A DNA stretch of 64,000 bases from Candidatus Parcubacteria bacterium (GTDB taxonomy: Bacteria > Patescibacteria > Paceibacteria > UBA9973 > UBA918). Made by a program: the position numbers and the translations under genes. Under the pieces are notes generated by a model that worked only from the letters and a program-made list of their open reading frames with translations, searched no databases and was not told the DNA's origin. This document shows positions 34,737-43,054 of this stretch, in pieces; position 1 is the stretch's first letter; every line of letters starts with the position of its first letter. The stretch lies in assembly GCA_021731405.1 (NCBI GenBank), contig JAKFXN010000005.1, positions 185,469 through 249,468 on the forward strand. Reading direction: 5' to 3'.

Positions 34737-35201
34737 CTAGATAAAAGAAAATTCTTTGACAACTTCCCACTCATAGACAGGCGCGACTGTGTCTGGAAGA
34801 GCTTCCTCAAAAAGTTTACGTTCAACAAAAAATACATATTTGCTTTGTGTGATTCGATACTGTTGCCCGAGACCAGCGGCATAACACTGTATATTTCCAG
34901 TATCTGAAACATCGCCCTCATACTTCTCTCCTTCCATCTCAGAACAACTGCCATCCACTGTATCAACACGTTGTTCAATCTTTTTATTACTATGCTCAAT
35001 AGTGAGGTAGATATTTGTTTGCGGTATACCATCTAGATTATTAGTCTGAGCTTCCTCAAAACGCCACGCAAAGGTAGTCGTTGCATTCGTTGATGTACCT
35101 TCAGTACTTACCACTTCTGCTGCTGGCTCCGTATTTAACACAAATAAAACCACTGGAATAATAAGTGCTATCACTGCAACAGCTAAGAGGATTTGTTTCA
35201 T
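34737..35201 (-). CDS. Membrane-anchored protein of unknown function
   Basis: 154 residues from ATG 35201: signal anchor about 3-22, a Thr/Ser-rich linker (STEGTSTNATTT), and a small domain with two cysteines (GSCSEMEG, IQCYAAG). It is similar in build to the anchored proteins at 24.4-31.2 kb but not obviously homologous. The longer frame to 35219 has no support. Upstream lies the terminator 35223-35253. Confidence 0.55.
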   Translation of the reverse strand: MKQILLAVAVIALIIPVVLFVLNTEPAAEVVSTEGTSTNATTTFAWRFEEAQTNNLDGIPQTNIYLTIEHSNKKIEQRVDTVDGSCSEMEGEKYEGDVSDTGNIQCYAAGLGQQYRITQSKYVFFVERKLFEEALPDTVAPVYEWEVVKEFSFI

Positions 35202-35222
35202 AGGTATTAACCATACCATAAA

Positions 35223-35253
35223 ACAAAATCCCTCGTGGAGAGAGGGATTTTGT
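35223..35253 (-). terminator. Terminator of gene 35275-35736
   Basis: Perfect 12-bp arms, ACAAAATCCCTC and GAGGGATTTTGT, with a 7-nt loop, lie 21 nt past the stop of 35275-35736. Confidence 0.82.
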
Positions 35254-35274
35254 CACTATTTTACACTAAAAATT

Positions 35275-35736
35275 TTATTCTTTTTCGGCCAATCCTTTAA
35301 GTGCTTGAAGTGCCTCCTTCCACATTTCGTTAAACATTTCTGCGTACTCACCTTCTATGTCTAGCTCCAAAGCGAATTCGGTACCGCCATCTTTTTCTGT
35401 AAGCGTATAATTTTCAAAGGCTGGTGCCCACGACTTTGCCTTTTCACTCGTAGTATCTTCGACACCGTTTTCAACTAATCCAAGATGTTCGATAGAAATA
35501 AACTCAAAGGGAATATTCTTAGCAATCCGACTCACCATCCCACCTAGATTCTCTCCGTTTTCATCAGTGCCTAGAAATAATATTTTAGAGCCCTCACTCC
35601 AGTCCCCTACGTAGCGCGATGTTGGATTAAAAGCTTTTGTCCACTTTTCATACGACTCTGGACCAAGCAACACCTCCCACACCTTTTCTTTTGGTGCGTC
35701 TATAAAGATGGACGCATGTAATTTTTGTTTTGACAT
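35275..35736 (-). CDS. SRPBCC/AHSA1-like (START-fold) protein
   Basis: A 153-residue soluble protein of the Bet v1/START superfamily. The N-terminal SIFIDAPKEKVWEVLLGPESYEKWTKAF is the classic AHSA1/polyketide-cyclase opening. A WSEGSKILFLG strand and the long C-terminal helix (MFNEMWKEALQALKGLAE) complete the fold. It probably binds a hydrophobic ligand or a protein; the function is not defined. It lies 13 nt after gene 35750-36310. Confidence 0.85.
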   Translation of the reverse strand: MSKQKLHASIFIDAPKEKVWEVLLGPESYEKWTKAFNPTSRYVGDWSEGSKILFLGTDENGENLGGMVSRIAKNIPFEFISIEHLGLVENGVEDTTSEKAKSWAPAFENYTLTEKDGGTEFALELDIEGEYAEMFNEMWKEALQALKGLAEKE

Positions 35737-35749
35737 AAGTAGGTTTAGA

Positions 35750-36310
35750 TTAAGTAAACTTCACACTCTTTGATGGTATTTCTTTAAGGTACTGCTGATA
35801 CCGAGCATCTGCTATTTGCAGCTTGTAGTTAAGGCGAGTAAAGACAATTTTATATGTTTTGCCGAAGCCACCTTTAATTGTAGTCTGAATTTGGAATGAA
35901 GCTGTCTTACCGGCAGGTATTTTGGCATAGAGGAGTGTGCCTACTGTCACCTGAGACACTCCTTCGCCTCGCACTTTTGTATCGGTGGTAACAATTGAAC
36001 CCTCAGCCGTTCCTTCTATCTGATACATAAAGCCGGCTGCCTTCTTGCCTGAGGCAACAGAAACCGGAACGAACACTGCTTGCTGTTTTGCGGTAATATC
36101 TATTTCAAGATAAAACTTTCCAAACGCTTTATCCTCAACGCCCTTTTGCTTCACTTTCTGGAAGCGACCTTGGTTCTTTTTTACCTTCACGTCGATATAG
36201 TCATCTTTCCCTTCCACTTTCTTTGCTTGTACTAATTTTGTCTGCAGAACCTTCACTTCCGCATTCAAACTTTTCAAAAGCTTCTTGTTTGCAGCAGCTG
36301 TCTTTTTCAT
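35750..36310 (-). CDS. Hypothetical protein with coiled-coil N-terminus and beta-rich domain
   Basis: A 186-residue, lysine-rich soluble protein. Residues 1-35 form a helix with heptad-like spacing (LLKSLNAEVKVLQTKLVQAKK). A beta-rich domain (FYLEIDITAKQQAVFVPV, FQIQTTIKGGFGKTYKIVF) and a short C-terminal helix follow. No family is recognised and no signal peptide is present. TATAAT lies 6 nt before ATG 36310. It is co-directional with the SRPBCC gene, 13 nt apart. Confidence 0.6.
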   Translation of the reverse strand: MKKTAAANKKLLKSLNAEVKVLQTKLVQAKKVEGKDDYIDVKVKKNQGRFQKVKQKGVEDKAFGKFYLEIDITAKQQAVFVPVSVASGKKAAGFMYQIEGTAEGSIVTTDTKVRGEGVSQVTVGTLLYAKIPAGKTASFQIQTTIKGGFGKTYKIVFTRLNYKLQIADARYQQYLKEIPSKSVKFT

Positions 36311-36356
36311 AGTCTAATTATAAAATAAACTTCACTCAAAATTTGCGGACCAAAAT

Positions 36357-36393
36357 AATAAAAACACTCATACAAGTTATGAGTGTTTTTATT
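36357..36393 (-). terminator. Terminator of gene 36395-36733
   Basis: Perfect 15-bp arms, AATAAAAACACTCAT and its complement, with a 7-nt loop begin 1 nt after the stop codon. The A/T ends allow function in both directions. Confidence 0.85.
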
Positions 36394-36394
36394 T

Positions 36395-36733
36395 CTAACT
36401 AACTTCCTTATTTATCGACATTACTTCAATCCATCCGCCTGGAATTCCAAAATGAGGATGGTCCTTGAAGATATTGGCTGCCACCTCGAGTGTCTCTGCC
36501 TCAATAAACGAGTACATCATGATGTCATTACGAGAGTCTTCGATTCCCGCTGCGGTAATCCGCTTTGGCTTCCCTACACCAGCAGTCTCAATAATGACTG
36601 GCTTGTGTGCTTGTAGCCATGCATTCCACTCTGATTGCATCTGTAGTTCCTGAGCTTTTCGCTCAGCTTCAGGTATTTGCATCCACTCATCAAGCCCCGT
36701 ATGAGGCATTTGGTATGTAACTAAAAATTTCAT
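36395..36733 (-). CDS. YCII-like small protein
   Basis: A 112-residue soluble protein. It starts MKFLVTYQMPHTG and ends IFKDHPHFGIPGGWIEVMSI. The last motif and the ferredoxin-like strand order resemble YCII/DGPF-type domains, but the match is loose. TATAAT lies 8 nt before ATG 36733. Function unknown. Confidence 0.6.
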   Translation of the reverse strand: MKFLVTYQMPHTGLDEWMQIPEAERKAQELQMQSEWNAWLQAHKPVIIETAGVGKPKRITAAGIEDSRNDIMMYSFIEAETLEVAANIFKDHPHFGIPGGWIEVMSINKEVS

Positions 36734-36769
36734 ATGTTTTTATTATACATCACTATTAAATAGGGTGTT

Positions 36770-37072
36770 TTAAACCCAAGTGAGACAAATGTACAAAATA
36801 GCGCTAACTACTACTTGAATTAAAATCAGCAGCAAAACTCTCCCAGACCCTACGTGTGGCGCTAGAGAAAAAAGTCGAAGGATGATCTTATACGTCACTA
36901 AAGATATCGAGTAGATAATTGTCGCTCCAACGGTAACAACCAGCAGATTTGGCCCTTCAGGGTCGTCAAAAAGTAAAAACATTGTTCGAGAGCACACCAG
37001 CGATGTTAGAACCAGTATTGCTAAAGCAAATCTTTTTGAGGTAAGAGCAGATTTTATTATTGAGATGTTCAT
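36770..37072 (-). CDS. Three-helix membrane protein of unknown function
   Basis: 100 residues with three hydrophobic segments (about 13-33, 42-60 and 78-98) and short polar loops. There are no recognisable motifs. It stands alone between 36395-36733 and the 16-bp repeat at 37104. Confidence 0.55.
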   Translation of the reverse strand: MNISIIKSALTSKRFALAILVLTSLVCSRTMFLLFDDPEGPNLLVVTVGATIIYSISLVTYKIILRLFSLAPHVGSGRVLLLILIQVVVSAILYICLTWV

Positions 37073-37103
37073 ACCTTATAGAACACAGAGTTATTGGTAT
37101 TGG

Positions 37104-37119
37104 TTACATAGGAAAGGCC
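37104..37119. repeat. 16-bp direct repeat, left copy
   Basis: TTACATAGGAAAGGCC here and at 41572-41587 is identical in 16 of 16 positions and in the same orientation. The two copies enclose 37120-41571, which includes the AIPR operon. The left copy sits in a short intergenic gap. Confidence 0.6.
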
Positions 37120-37161
37120 TATGCAAACACAAAGAGTCTTCCTTCGCAGAAACTGAAAACC

Positions 37162-37488
37162 TTACTCCCGCACCCAGACACCATCAATTAACTTCGCGGC
37201 GCAGTCACCACCCACTTCATCACCATCACTGTTTAGGTAAATGACATCTATGGCTGTTTGTGACGACTTACTATCTGGGAACTGCCCAGCTCTTATGTAG
37301 TCATAACGGACAGGATCTCCATCATCACCAATCACTTCTACAACAAGGCGATACAAACGACCTTCCTCATCTTCCTTCCTTATTACTTCCCTATATGGCT
37401 TCTCACCAATAATACCCTCGATAAGTCTCATCACTTCCCCTTCACGCGGCACTGGTATTTTTTCAAGTGAATCAAAATTTTCTGACAT
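37162..37488 (-). CDS. Small acidic protein of unknown function
   Basis: 108 residues, acidic, no signal peptide or membrane segment. It has a basic patch EKPYREVIRKEDEEGRLYR and a C-terminal strand-rich part (VIYLNSDGDEVGGDC). TATACT lies 7 nt before ATG 37488, giving a leaderless-type start. No family recognised. Confidence 0.55.
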   Translation of the reverse strand: MSENFDSLEKIPVPREGEVMRLIEGIIGEKPYREVIRKEDEEGRLYRLVVEVIGDDGDPVRYDYIRAGQFPDSKSSQTAIDVIYLNSDGDEVGGDCAAKLIDGVWVRE

Positions 37489-37603
37489 ATAGATAAGTAT
37501 AGCAAAACCCTAAACAAGTGTAGGCTTATGTAACCGCTGTTACGATTCTGTATTTCCAGCGTAGTATTATAGAGGTTACTTATTTAACATACCTATTAGT
37601 TTT

Positions 37604-38152
37604 ATGAAAAAATCTTTATCTCTAGCAATGCTGAGCGTGGTCATGCTCGGAGCGGTAGTACACGCTCCTGCTGCCCAGGCTCTCAGCTGTCTCCCAACCG
37701 CTGACTACCTAGAAACGGTTATCGACGATGGTCAGACAATCGTCTTTATCGGCACCTCTCTCGCGCGCACTGATACCGACTCATACACTTCAGAAGTAGT
37801 CGAAGTTACCGAAGCCCTACAGGGATATGTAGAAGAAGAGCTTTTTGTATACCACCAAAAGCATCCTGACTGGAATTATCTCTGCAACGCTGGCCCACAA
37901 GCCAAAGGTTCAACTGGTGTTTACGTAGTACAGCGAGACGCTCTTGGTCAGTACAATGTGAATCAACGACTCACTCTTACCGAACCAATTGCGAAAGATT
38001 TCCTCGAACAGCTTGAAGACGCTGGTGTCGAAGGGATGACTTCCGAACTAAGTACAACCGACCAACAAAACCAGATTTTTACCACCATCGCTGAACTTAT
38101 TGAACGAATCGGCAAACTCCTTGTCGAACTCAAGTATTGGAAAAACCAATAA
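37604..38152 (+). CDS. Secreted protein of unknown function
   Basis: 182 residues with a clear cleavable signal peptide (MKKSLSLAMLSVVMLGAVVH, cut after APAAQA). Mature part: two cysteines (LSCLP and YLCNAG) that may pair, an acidic central domain with alternating strands (EVVEVTEALQGYVEEELFVY), and a C-terminal amphipathic helix. No family recognised. It has a good terminator at 38165-38200. A lone plus-strand gene at the edge of the accessory region. Confidence 0.65.
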   Translation: MKKSLSLAMLSVVMLGAVVHAPAAQALSCLPTADYLETVIDDGQTIVFIGTSLARTDTDSYTSEVVEVTEALQGYVEEELFVYHQKHPDWNYLCNAGPQAKGSTGVYVVQRDALGQYNVNQRLTLTEPIAKDFLEQLEDAGVEGMTSELSTTDQQNQIFTTIAELIERIGKLLVELKYWKNQ

Positions 38153-38164
38153 CACATAGCAAAC

Positions 38165-38200
38165 ATAAAACCCCCGCAGCCTAGGCTGCGGGGGTTTTAT
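38165..38200 (+). terminator. Terminator of gene 37604-38152
   Basis: ATAAAACCCCCGCAGCC and its perfect complement are separated by TA only, ending in TTTTATTTG. It lies 12 nt past the stop. Confidence 0.92.
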
Positions 38201-38246
38201 TTGTACAAAGAACGACCCTTCGTAGAAAAATGAAAATTAGCTTAGT

Positions 38247-38555
38247 TTAAGATTTAAATAAAAGGACTACAGTTAATACTAATAGGCCTACAGTTAAAAT
38301 TAACAATCCCCAAGTTAACCAGATCAGTTTTTTAGAGTCACGACTACTGTTTGCATCCAATGTTACCAAGTTTGCATTCAGTGACCTCATTTCTTCAACC
38401 AAATTCTTTTGTTGAAATCCTGACCATGCTGAGACTCTTATCGTCTCAGCAATAGCAAGTATGAGATTTCTTTCACCAAGCCTACTGTTCTCAATACAGT
38501 TTTGCGAAAGTTCTAAGAGAGTGTTGCCAATTTCCTTAAAATTTGGTTGTTCCAT
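38247..38555 (-). CDS. Tail-anchored small membrane protein
   Basis: 102 residues: a soluble helical N-terminal part (about 1-72, LVEEMRSLNANLVTLDAN suggests a coiled coil) and one C-terminal transmembrane helix (about 77-99). No family recognised. The surrounding DNA is AT-rich. It is the last minus-strand gene of the accessory stretch that also holds the AIPR operon. Confidence 0.6.
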   Translation of the reverse strand: MEQPNFKEIGNTLLELSQNCIENSRLGERNLILAIAETIRVSAWSGFQQKNLVEEMRSLNANLVTLDANSSRDSKKLIWLTWGLLILTVGLLVLTVVLLFKS

Positions 38556-38612
38556 AATAAATTTTAATTAAAATAATTAATACGAAGGCCGGCTTTCGTA
38601 GCTACTTCCCGA

Positions 38613-39023
38613 CTACAACCACTGTGCTACTCCTCCATGCCCAGAGCAGGTACCTCTTCGATTCTGACTAAAACTATATGTACCGTCTTTACAGCGAGCA
38701 CTAGCCCCAGCGGGGACACCGCCATCTAGCGAATGAGCTGGTGACTTTACCTTGTTTCCATCAACGTTTGTATAATAGTTATCATTTGAGAGGTTGTTTG
38801 CTGACGCAGACCCATAAACTTCTGATTCAGTCTCTATCTCTACTTCTTCTACAATTACGGGCTTTACTGCAGGCTTCGGAACAGCTTTTTCTGTTGTTAC
38901 TTGTTGCGTATATGGCGCAACAGAAGACGGAGAAACAACCTGATTTGAGGAAGACTCAGAACCAGACCCAATAATCGCAATAAATCCCACCAACCCAGCA
39001 ATACCGAGTAGTATCTTGTTCAT
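38613..39023 (-). CDS. Membrane-anchored DUF3761 protein
   Basis: 136 residues: signal peptide/anchor about 1-20 (KILLGIAGLVGFIAIIGSGS), a Ser/Val/Glu linker, and a C-terminal DUF3761-type module with GASARCKDGTYSFSQNRRGT followed by CSGHGGVAQWL. Such modules occur at the end of secreted bacterial proteins and are thought to be small disulfide-linked domains; the function is unknown. Confidence 0.75.
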   Translation of the reverse strand: MNKILLGIAGLVGFIAIIGSGSESSSNQVVSPSSVAPYTQQVTTEKAVPKPAVKPVIVEEVEIETESEVYGSASANNLSNDNYYTNVDGNKVKSPAHSLDGGVPAGASARCKDGTYSFSQNRRGTCSGHGGVAQWL

Positions 39024-39139
39024 ATTTAAACTTTAACCTTAAGAGTGATAACGCTATCTGCGCAGATAGTGCTACTTTAATTGTTGAATGTCAATGTCTT
39101 GGAAAATCTTTTAAGAAGCGTCTTCTTTTGTAAAAATTA

Positions 39140-39820
39140 TTAATTTAAATCAATCTTAACTGCAGATAGAATCAGGTCAGCATGATCATCTAACATCTCA
39201 TCCATTAATTCTCGCGGGATTGTCTTGAGCTGCTTCTTGCTAGCAAGAGCAGCAACAGGTCTAAGGAGATGGCGTTGAACTATGATGATCTCATCCTTTG
39301 TTAGACTCTCTATTGAATCTAACTGTCTTCGAATATCTGTATTATAACTTCGAATTGCCTTCTCTTTGGTGTTTATTCCAGAACTGATTAACTGAATAGT
39401 GGCATCAAATATAAATTGTGGTGTTCTTTCAAATCCTTCCAAATAACCATTCATGACTCTTGCTGCAGACATTGCTATGTCTACTTGCTGTGAAGTGTTG
39501 AAATCTAATTGTTTTTTTAAAGAAAAAAGGCGGTCTTCATTTAAATTTACTCGGGTAAGTTTCTGGGGAATAAAAATATCAATATCATCCTCTTTGTCCT
39601 CAAGACTTTTACGAACGCCCGAAACGTAGTTCTCAATATTCTTAAGAGCTTCTTCGCTCTCTCTCGAAGCATAGAAAAATATATTTTCAATTTCTTTTTC
39701 AGCTTCTTTTTTCTCTCTGCTTCTATCAAACTGATCTTTTATATACCAAAGCCCAATCGAAGAAACTATTGCCATGAAGGAACCTATGAGGGATTGATAT
39801 GTATAAATAAAGGTTTCCAT
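39140..39820 (-). CDS. Membrane-anchored helical protein, partner gene of AIPR
   Basis: 226 residues. One transmembrane helix near the N-terminus (about 8-26) is followed by a charged, mostly helical cytoplasmic region with coiled-coil character (REKKEAEKEIENIFFYASRE). No family recognised. It starts 3 nt after the stop of the AIPR gene, with no promoter in between, so the pair should be co-expressed. A membrane-tethered helical partner next to a nuclease-like protein is a layout seen in several abortive-infection systems, but no function is shown here. Confidence 0.65.
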   Translation of the reverse strand: METFIYTYQSLIGSFMAIVSSIGLWYIKDQFDRSREKKEAEKEIENIFFYASRESEEALKNIENYVSGVRKSLEDKEDDIDIFIPQKLTRVNLNEDRLFSLKKQLDFNTSQQVDIAMSAARVMNGYLEGFERTPQFIFDATIQLISSGINTKEKAIRSYNTDIRRQLDSIESLTKDEIIIVQRHLLRPVAALASKKQLKTIPRELMDEMLDDHADLILSAVKIDLN

Positions 39821-39823
39821 ACT

Positions 39824-41515
39824 CTAGATAGACTGATCGTAGTCCTGAACAGCGCTGTCACTTTTAAAATATCGAGTGTGTGAATATGTAACTCCTCTTC
39901 TGACCTGTTCTGCTGCAACAATATCTTGAATATGGGATTGAGCAATTTCATAAGCACTAGCAATCTCTAAATCAGTAGGTCGTTGTAACTTGGCACTTCT
40001 TTCAAGCTCAAGAAATACCCCATAAGCCATAAGCTCGTCGGAGTGCAATAAATAGTCTAGATTGGGGTTAGCTCCCAAGGTTAGTCTATTTTCAGTCACA
40101 ACTTTCTGAATTCGATAAGCAAGATACATCTGTAGGTAAAGAGGTGAATCAGCTTGTCCGTTAAACAACTGGTTAATGCTAGGATCTGTATGCTCCCCTT
40201 TAGTGGCCATAAATATGTTTTCGAGTAGGGAGTTTTTTGAAACTTTCGCTACACGAGGATTTTTATGGAATGTTGCATACCAAAATTTAAGGACCAATTC
40301 ATTATTAACTGAATCACGTAGACCTTCAGTCAAATCATCATTGCGTAACATTTCTCCTCTTTTCGAAACAAATTTAATTCCCTCTGCCGCAAAAAATACA
40401 CTTGCACGCTCATTGAAGTCTTTATTACTCATCTGATCTTTATAATTTATTGAAGTTTGGGTATTGGTTGATTCAGTAATCATTTCAGTAAGTTCCTGAT
40501 TTCTACTTTCATACACCTTGATAGTTACATACACACCATCTAGCAAACTTGCATCTTCATTAAAAATGTCAAAAATAACTCGAGTGGTTTGTAGACCATT
40601 GACTATTACAGGATTTACAACAGGAATATTATATTGGTTTACTTGCGGAACAGAGGGGATTGAGACACTATCGCAAATAACAGTTAATCCATTGTTTAGA
40701 AACGGGAAAAAGGGCGACTTCATACTATCTCGCAATGTGTTTAACATTCTCTTGTTCGCCTTATTTTTACCCAAATAGCCTCGTACATTCTCAGTAAAAA
40801 GAGTGTCCATAAAACCATTTACATCAATTTCCCTTTGTATAAGCTCACAGAGATGTAGTGCACTAATTCTAAAACTAGCTCCAGTAACTTGCCCAATAGA
40901 AAACGAATAGAGCGCTTGTCTTGAGTACGTTAGGATATTAGTTTCCTCTGGTTGAAATGTGAATTCCACTCTGTCTCTTCTTGTGCGCTGCAAATTTGAA
41001 ATGCGAGTCACTAAATCAGCAGAATCAATAACTGTATACTCGGGAGCAGCTCCCCTAGTCGTGAAATGAGCTGCTAATGGAGCATTACCAGCATGAGCTG
41101 GATCACTATCTAGTCCGCTATAAACAAAAAACAATTTTGGAGTTAACACAACTCCTTGTCTTGTCATGTCTCTATACTCATCTACCCATGCTTGCATCCG
41201 AGGATTAATTTTTCTCTTACTCCTATTATCACCAACGAACAGATCATCAAAATCAGTTAAAAACTTCATGAGCTCGTTTTCTTTAAGGCTTGAAGAATTC
41301 TTACTCTGAAACAAACTGATCACACGAGTTTGGTCATCAATATAAATCGCATCAAATCCACAATCATCACCCTGACCGACCCATATATCTGTATGTACTT
41401 CATTAAAGGGCTTATCAAGAACAATCGCTGCTGAGAGTACTTCAAAAGCTTCATCTCTTGTTATTGTATATTTGCGAACAATTGCTTGAATATATGCTGT
41501 AATAATTGGTTGCAT
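39824..41515 (-). CDS. AIPR-family (abortive infection phage resistance) protein
   Basis: A 563-residue protein matching the AIPR family (PF10592). The core shows ENVRGYLGKNKANKRMLNTL, FFPFLNNGLTVICDSV, PVIVNGLQTTRVIF and a later TESTNTQTSINYKDQ, in the usual order. The N-terminus has a restriction-nuclease-like signature: D55 in CGFDAIYID followed by Q70-S-K72. This is the D-QxK pattern of Mrr/PD-(D/E)xK enzymes, so nuclease activity is plausible. TATTCT lies 7 nt before ATG 41515. It forms an operon with the membrane protein 39140-39820 and lies in an AT-rich stretch between 16-bp direct repeats. Confidence 0.85.
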   Translation of the reverse strand: MQPIITAYIQAIVRKYTITRDEAFEVLSAAIVLDKPFNEVHTDIWVGQGDDCGFDAIYIDDQTRVISLFQSKNSSSLKENELMKFLTDFDDLFVGDNRSKRKINPRMQAWVDEYRDMTRQGVVLTPKLFFVYSGLDSDPAHAGNAPLAAHFTTRGAAPEYTVIDSADLVTRISNLQRTRRDRVEFTFQPEETNILTYSRQALYSFSIGQVTGASFRISALHLCELIQREIDVNGFMDTLFTENVRGYLGKNKANKRMLNTLRDSMKSPFFPFLNNGLTVICDSVSIPSVPQVNQYNIPVVNPVIVNGLQTTRVIFDIFNEDASLLDGVYVTIKVYESRNQELTEMITESTNTQTSINYKDQMSNKDFNERASVFFAAEGIKFVSKRGEMLRNDDLTEGLRDSVNNELVLKFWYATFHKNPRVAKVSKNSLLENIFMATKGEHTDPSINQLFNGQADSPLYLQMYLAYRIQKVVTENRLTLGANPNLDYLLHSDELMAYGVFLELERSAKLQRPTDLEIASAYEIAQSHIQDIVAAEQVRRGVTYSHTRYFKSDSAVQDYDQSI

Positions 41516-41571
41516 ACAAATGAGAATACACCTGTTTCAGGGGTTTAGCTAGATGAAATCATCTTCTATGA

Positions 41572-41587
41572 TTACATAGGAAAGGCC
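41572..41587. repeat. 16-bp direct repeat, right copy
   Basis: Identical to 37104-37119 and in the same orientation. It lies 57 nt upstream of the AIPR start codon, in an intergenic stretch of about 190 nt (41516-41708) in which I see no gene. Confidence 0.6.
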
Positions 41588-41708
41588 ATTGTAGTTCGCA
41601 CAAGAAACACTCATATTGGGCTGTTTTCAATACCAGCCAACTGTCTCAGCAAGAAGAATAGACCGTTAAGCTTGCTTGGCGGTTTTTAATGTATTTTCAA
41701 ATTTATTT

Positions 41709-42212
41709 CTAAATGTCTCGAACAACAGGTGCAAGTTGGGGATTACTTGCCCTATCCAGCATTTCCTTCAGATCTTTTTCTTTTTGAATCTGCTTTGCTT
41801 TAATTTCCTCGTCTGTAAACAAACGTTCCTCATTTAATGAAGTGAATAAAGATTGAGCGTTTTGGTAAATTGATTTTACTGCTTCTCGCAAATCTTCAGT
41901 ACTAGAAAAAACACCTACGACCATAGAAAAAAGTCCTCTCTGGATACCATCTGCATGATGCTGCCACACCTTAACTTGAGACTTATGTATCTCTTTTTCC
42001 TTCTGAATTAAGTCCCTTTCTTTTGTTAGTGCAACATATTGAGCAACGTTACCCATCAAAAAGACAATGCCAAATAGAGTTGATAGTGCAGTCCACCATG
42101 AAAAGAAATCGACTTGATAGCCATTCCATTCTGTTCTTAAAAATGACAGTCCTGCAGTTACACCAACAACAAAACCAAAAGCTATATAAGCCACTGTTTT
42201 AAACGAGTTCAT
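41709..42212 (-). CDS. Membrane protein with cytoplasmic coiled-coil tail
   Basis: 167 residues from ATG 42212: two transmembrane helices (about 5-23 and 34-58), then a long charged helical tail (QKEKEIHKSQVKVWQHHADG, KQIQKEKDLKEML). No family recognised. The start is set by TATAAT 4 nt upstream; the longer frame would run into tRNA-Gln. It is the first protein gene downstream of tRNA-Gln and probably belongs to the same accessory stretch as the AIPR operon. Confidence 0.6.
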   Translation of the reverse strand: MNSFKTVAYIAFGFVVGVTAGLSFLRTEWNGYQVDFFSWWTALSTLFGIVFLMGNVAQYVALTKERDLIQKEKEIHKSQVKVWQHHADGIQRGLFSMVVGVFSSTEDLREAVKSIYQNAQSLFTSLNEERLFTDEEIKAKQIQKEKDLKEMLDRASNPQLAPVVRDI

Positions 42213-42255
42213 ATAAATTATATTAAATAACAAGCAACTCGAGCGGTGCTCGATT

Positions 42256-42329
42256 TGGCTGCCCGACAAGGACTCGAACCTCGATAGGCGGTACCAGAAA
42301 CCGCAGTCCTACCATTAGACGATCGGGCA
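42256..42329 (-). tRNA. tRNA-Gln (CTG)
   Basis: A cloverleaf folds on the minus strand: acceptor TGCCCGA paired with TCGGGCA, anticodon stem GCGGT/ACCGC with loop TTCTGGT (anticodon CTG), T-loop TTCGAGT, and discriminator G. The 3' CCA is encoded (42256-42258). A small CGAGC-GGT-GCTCG hairpin follows. It decodes CAG; anticodon TTG would be needed for CAA from another gene. Confidence 0.95.
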
Positions 42330-42417
42330 AAATTTACTTTGTTTACTCTCTTTCTCCTCTGCTCTGGTTGCACAATACTGCCATAGTAAGGCTCGTTTGG
42401 CAAAAGCAGCTTTGTGA

Positions 42418-43047
42418 TTACTTTTTTTCAAAAACGCGCATTGAACCTAAGTACTGCCAGCCGCAAGTGCCTTCGATTGGTTCGTGGTACTTCAGGTGAA
42501 TGATGGTGGCGTTGCGAATGGTGAAGATTTGCCAGAAGCGTTTTACTGCTCGCCAAAAACTCATAGGCTGGTCTGAGCAAAGGTGTTCTAGAAAAATGTT
42601 TGTGAAGACGGCGTGTGAGACCACTACCACGCGAGAGTCTTTAGGTAGTACCTCAAGGTGCTTTCTTGCTTCACGCACCCGAATAATAAAATCACCATAA
42701 CTCTCTCCGTCCTCATGCCGTACACCCAAGAACCATGACGTGACGTAGAAAAAGGTTGAGATACCAACGTAGCGGTTCCCCACCAGTGAACGTGGCCGAC
42801 GGAGCTCTTCAAAGGCGTAATGTGTATCAGGAATAATACCTTCGCAGTACTCAGCAATGATCTTGGTCGTCTGTACGGCGCGCAATTGGGTACTGCTTAT
42901 GATATGCGTGGGTTTAAGTTCACTAATCTCCCAAGCGGCTATCTCTGCCTGCTTTTGACCAACTTCATTGAGTGGAGTTTCGCTATGCTGATGACGCTTG
43001 GCAAGATTGCCGTCTGTCTGTCCGTGTCGTACAAAATATACATCCAT
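42418..43047 (-). CDS. Histidine phosphatase family protein (phosphoglycerate-mutase-like)
   Basis: 209 residues, cytosolic. The phospho-accepting RHG motif is in YFVRHGQTDGN (H8), and the second catalytic His is in VVVSHAVFTNIF. ELKPTHIISSTQLRAVQT is the usual second conserved block. A metabolite phosphatase or phosphoglycerate mutase role cannot be separated by sequence alone. It lies 7 nt downstream of dnaX on the same strand, so it is probably co-transcribed; tRNA-Gln follows. Confidence 0.85.
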   Translation of the reverse strand: MDVYFVRHGQTDGNLAKRHQHSETPLNEVGQKQAEIAAWEISELKPTHIISSTQLRAVQTTKIIAEYCEGIIPDTHYAFEELRRPRSLVGNRYVGISTFFYVTSWFLGVRHEDGESYGDFIIRVREARKHLEVLPKDSRVVVVSHAVFTNIFLEHLCSDQPMSFWRAVKRFWQIFTIRNATIIHLKYHEPIEGTCGWQYLGSMRVFEKK

Positions 43048-43054
43048 ACGATAC

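Noticed and set aside
37120..42250. Prophage or integrative element at tRNA-Gln
   Set aside because: No integrase, phage structural gene or direct copy of the tRNA 3' end was seen; only the 16-bp repeats support mobility.
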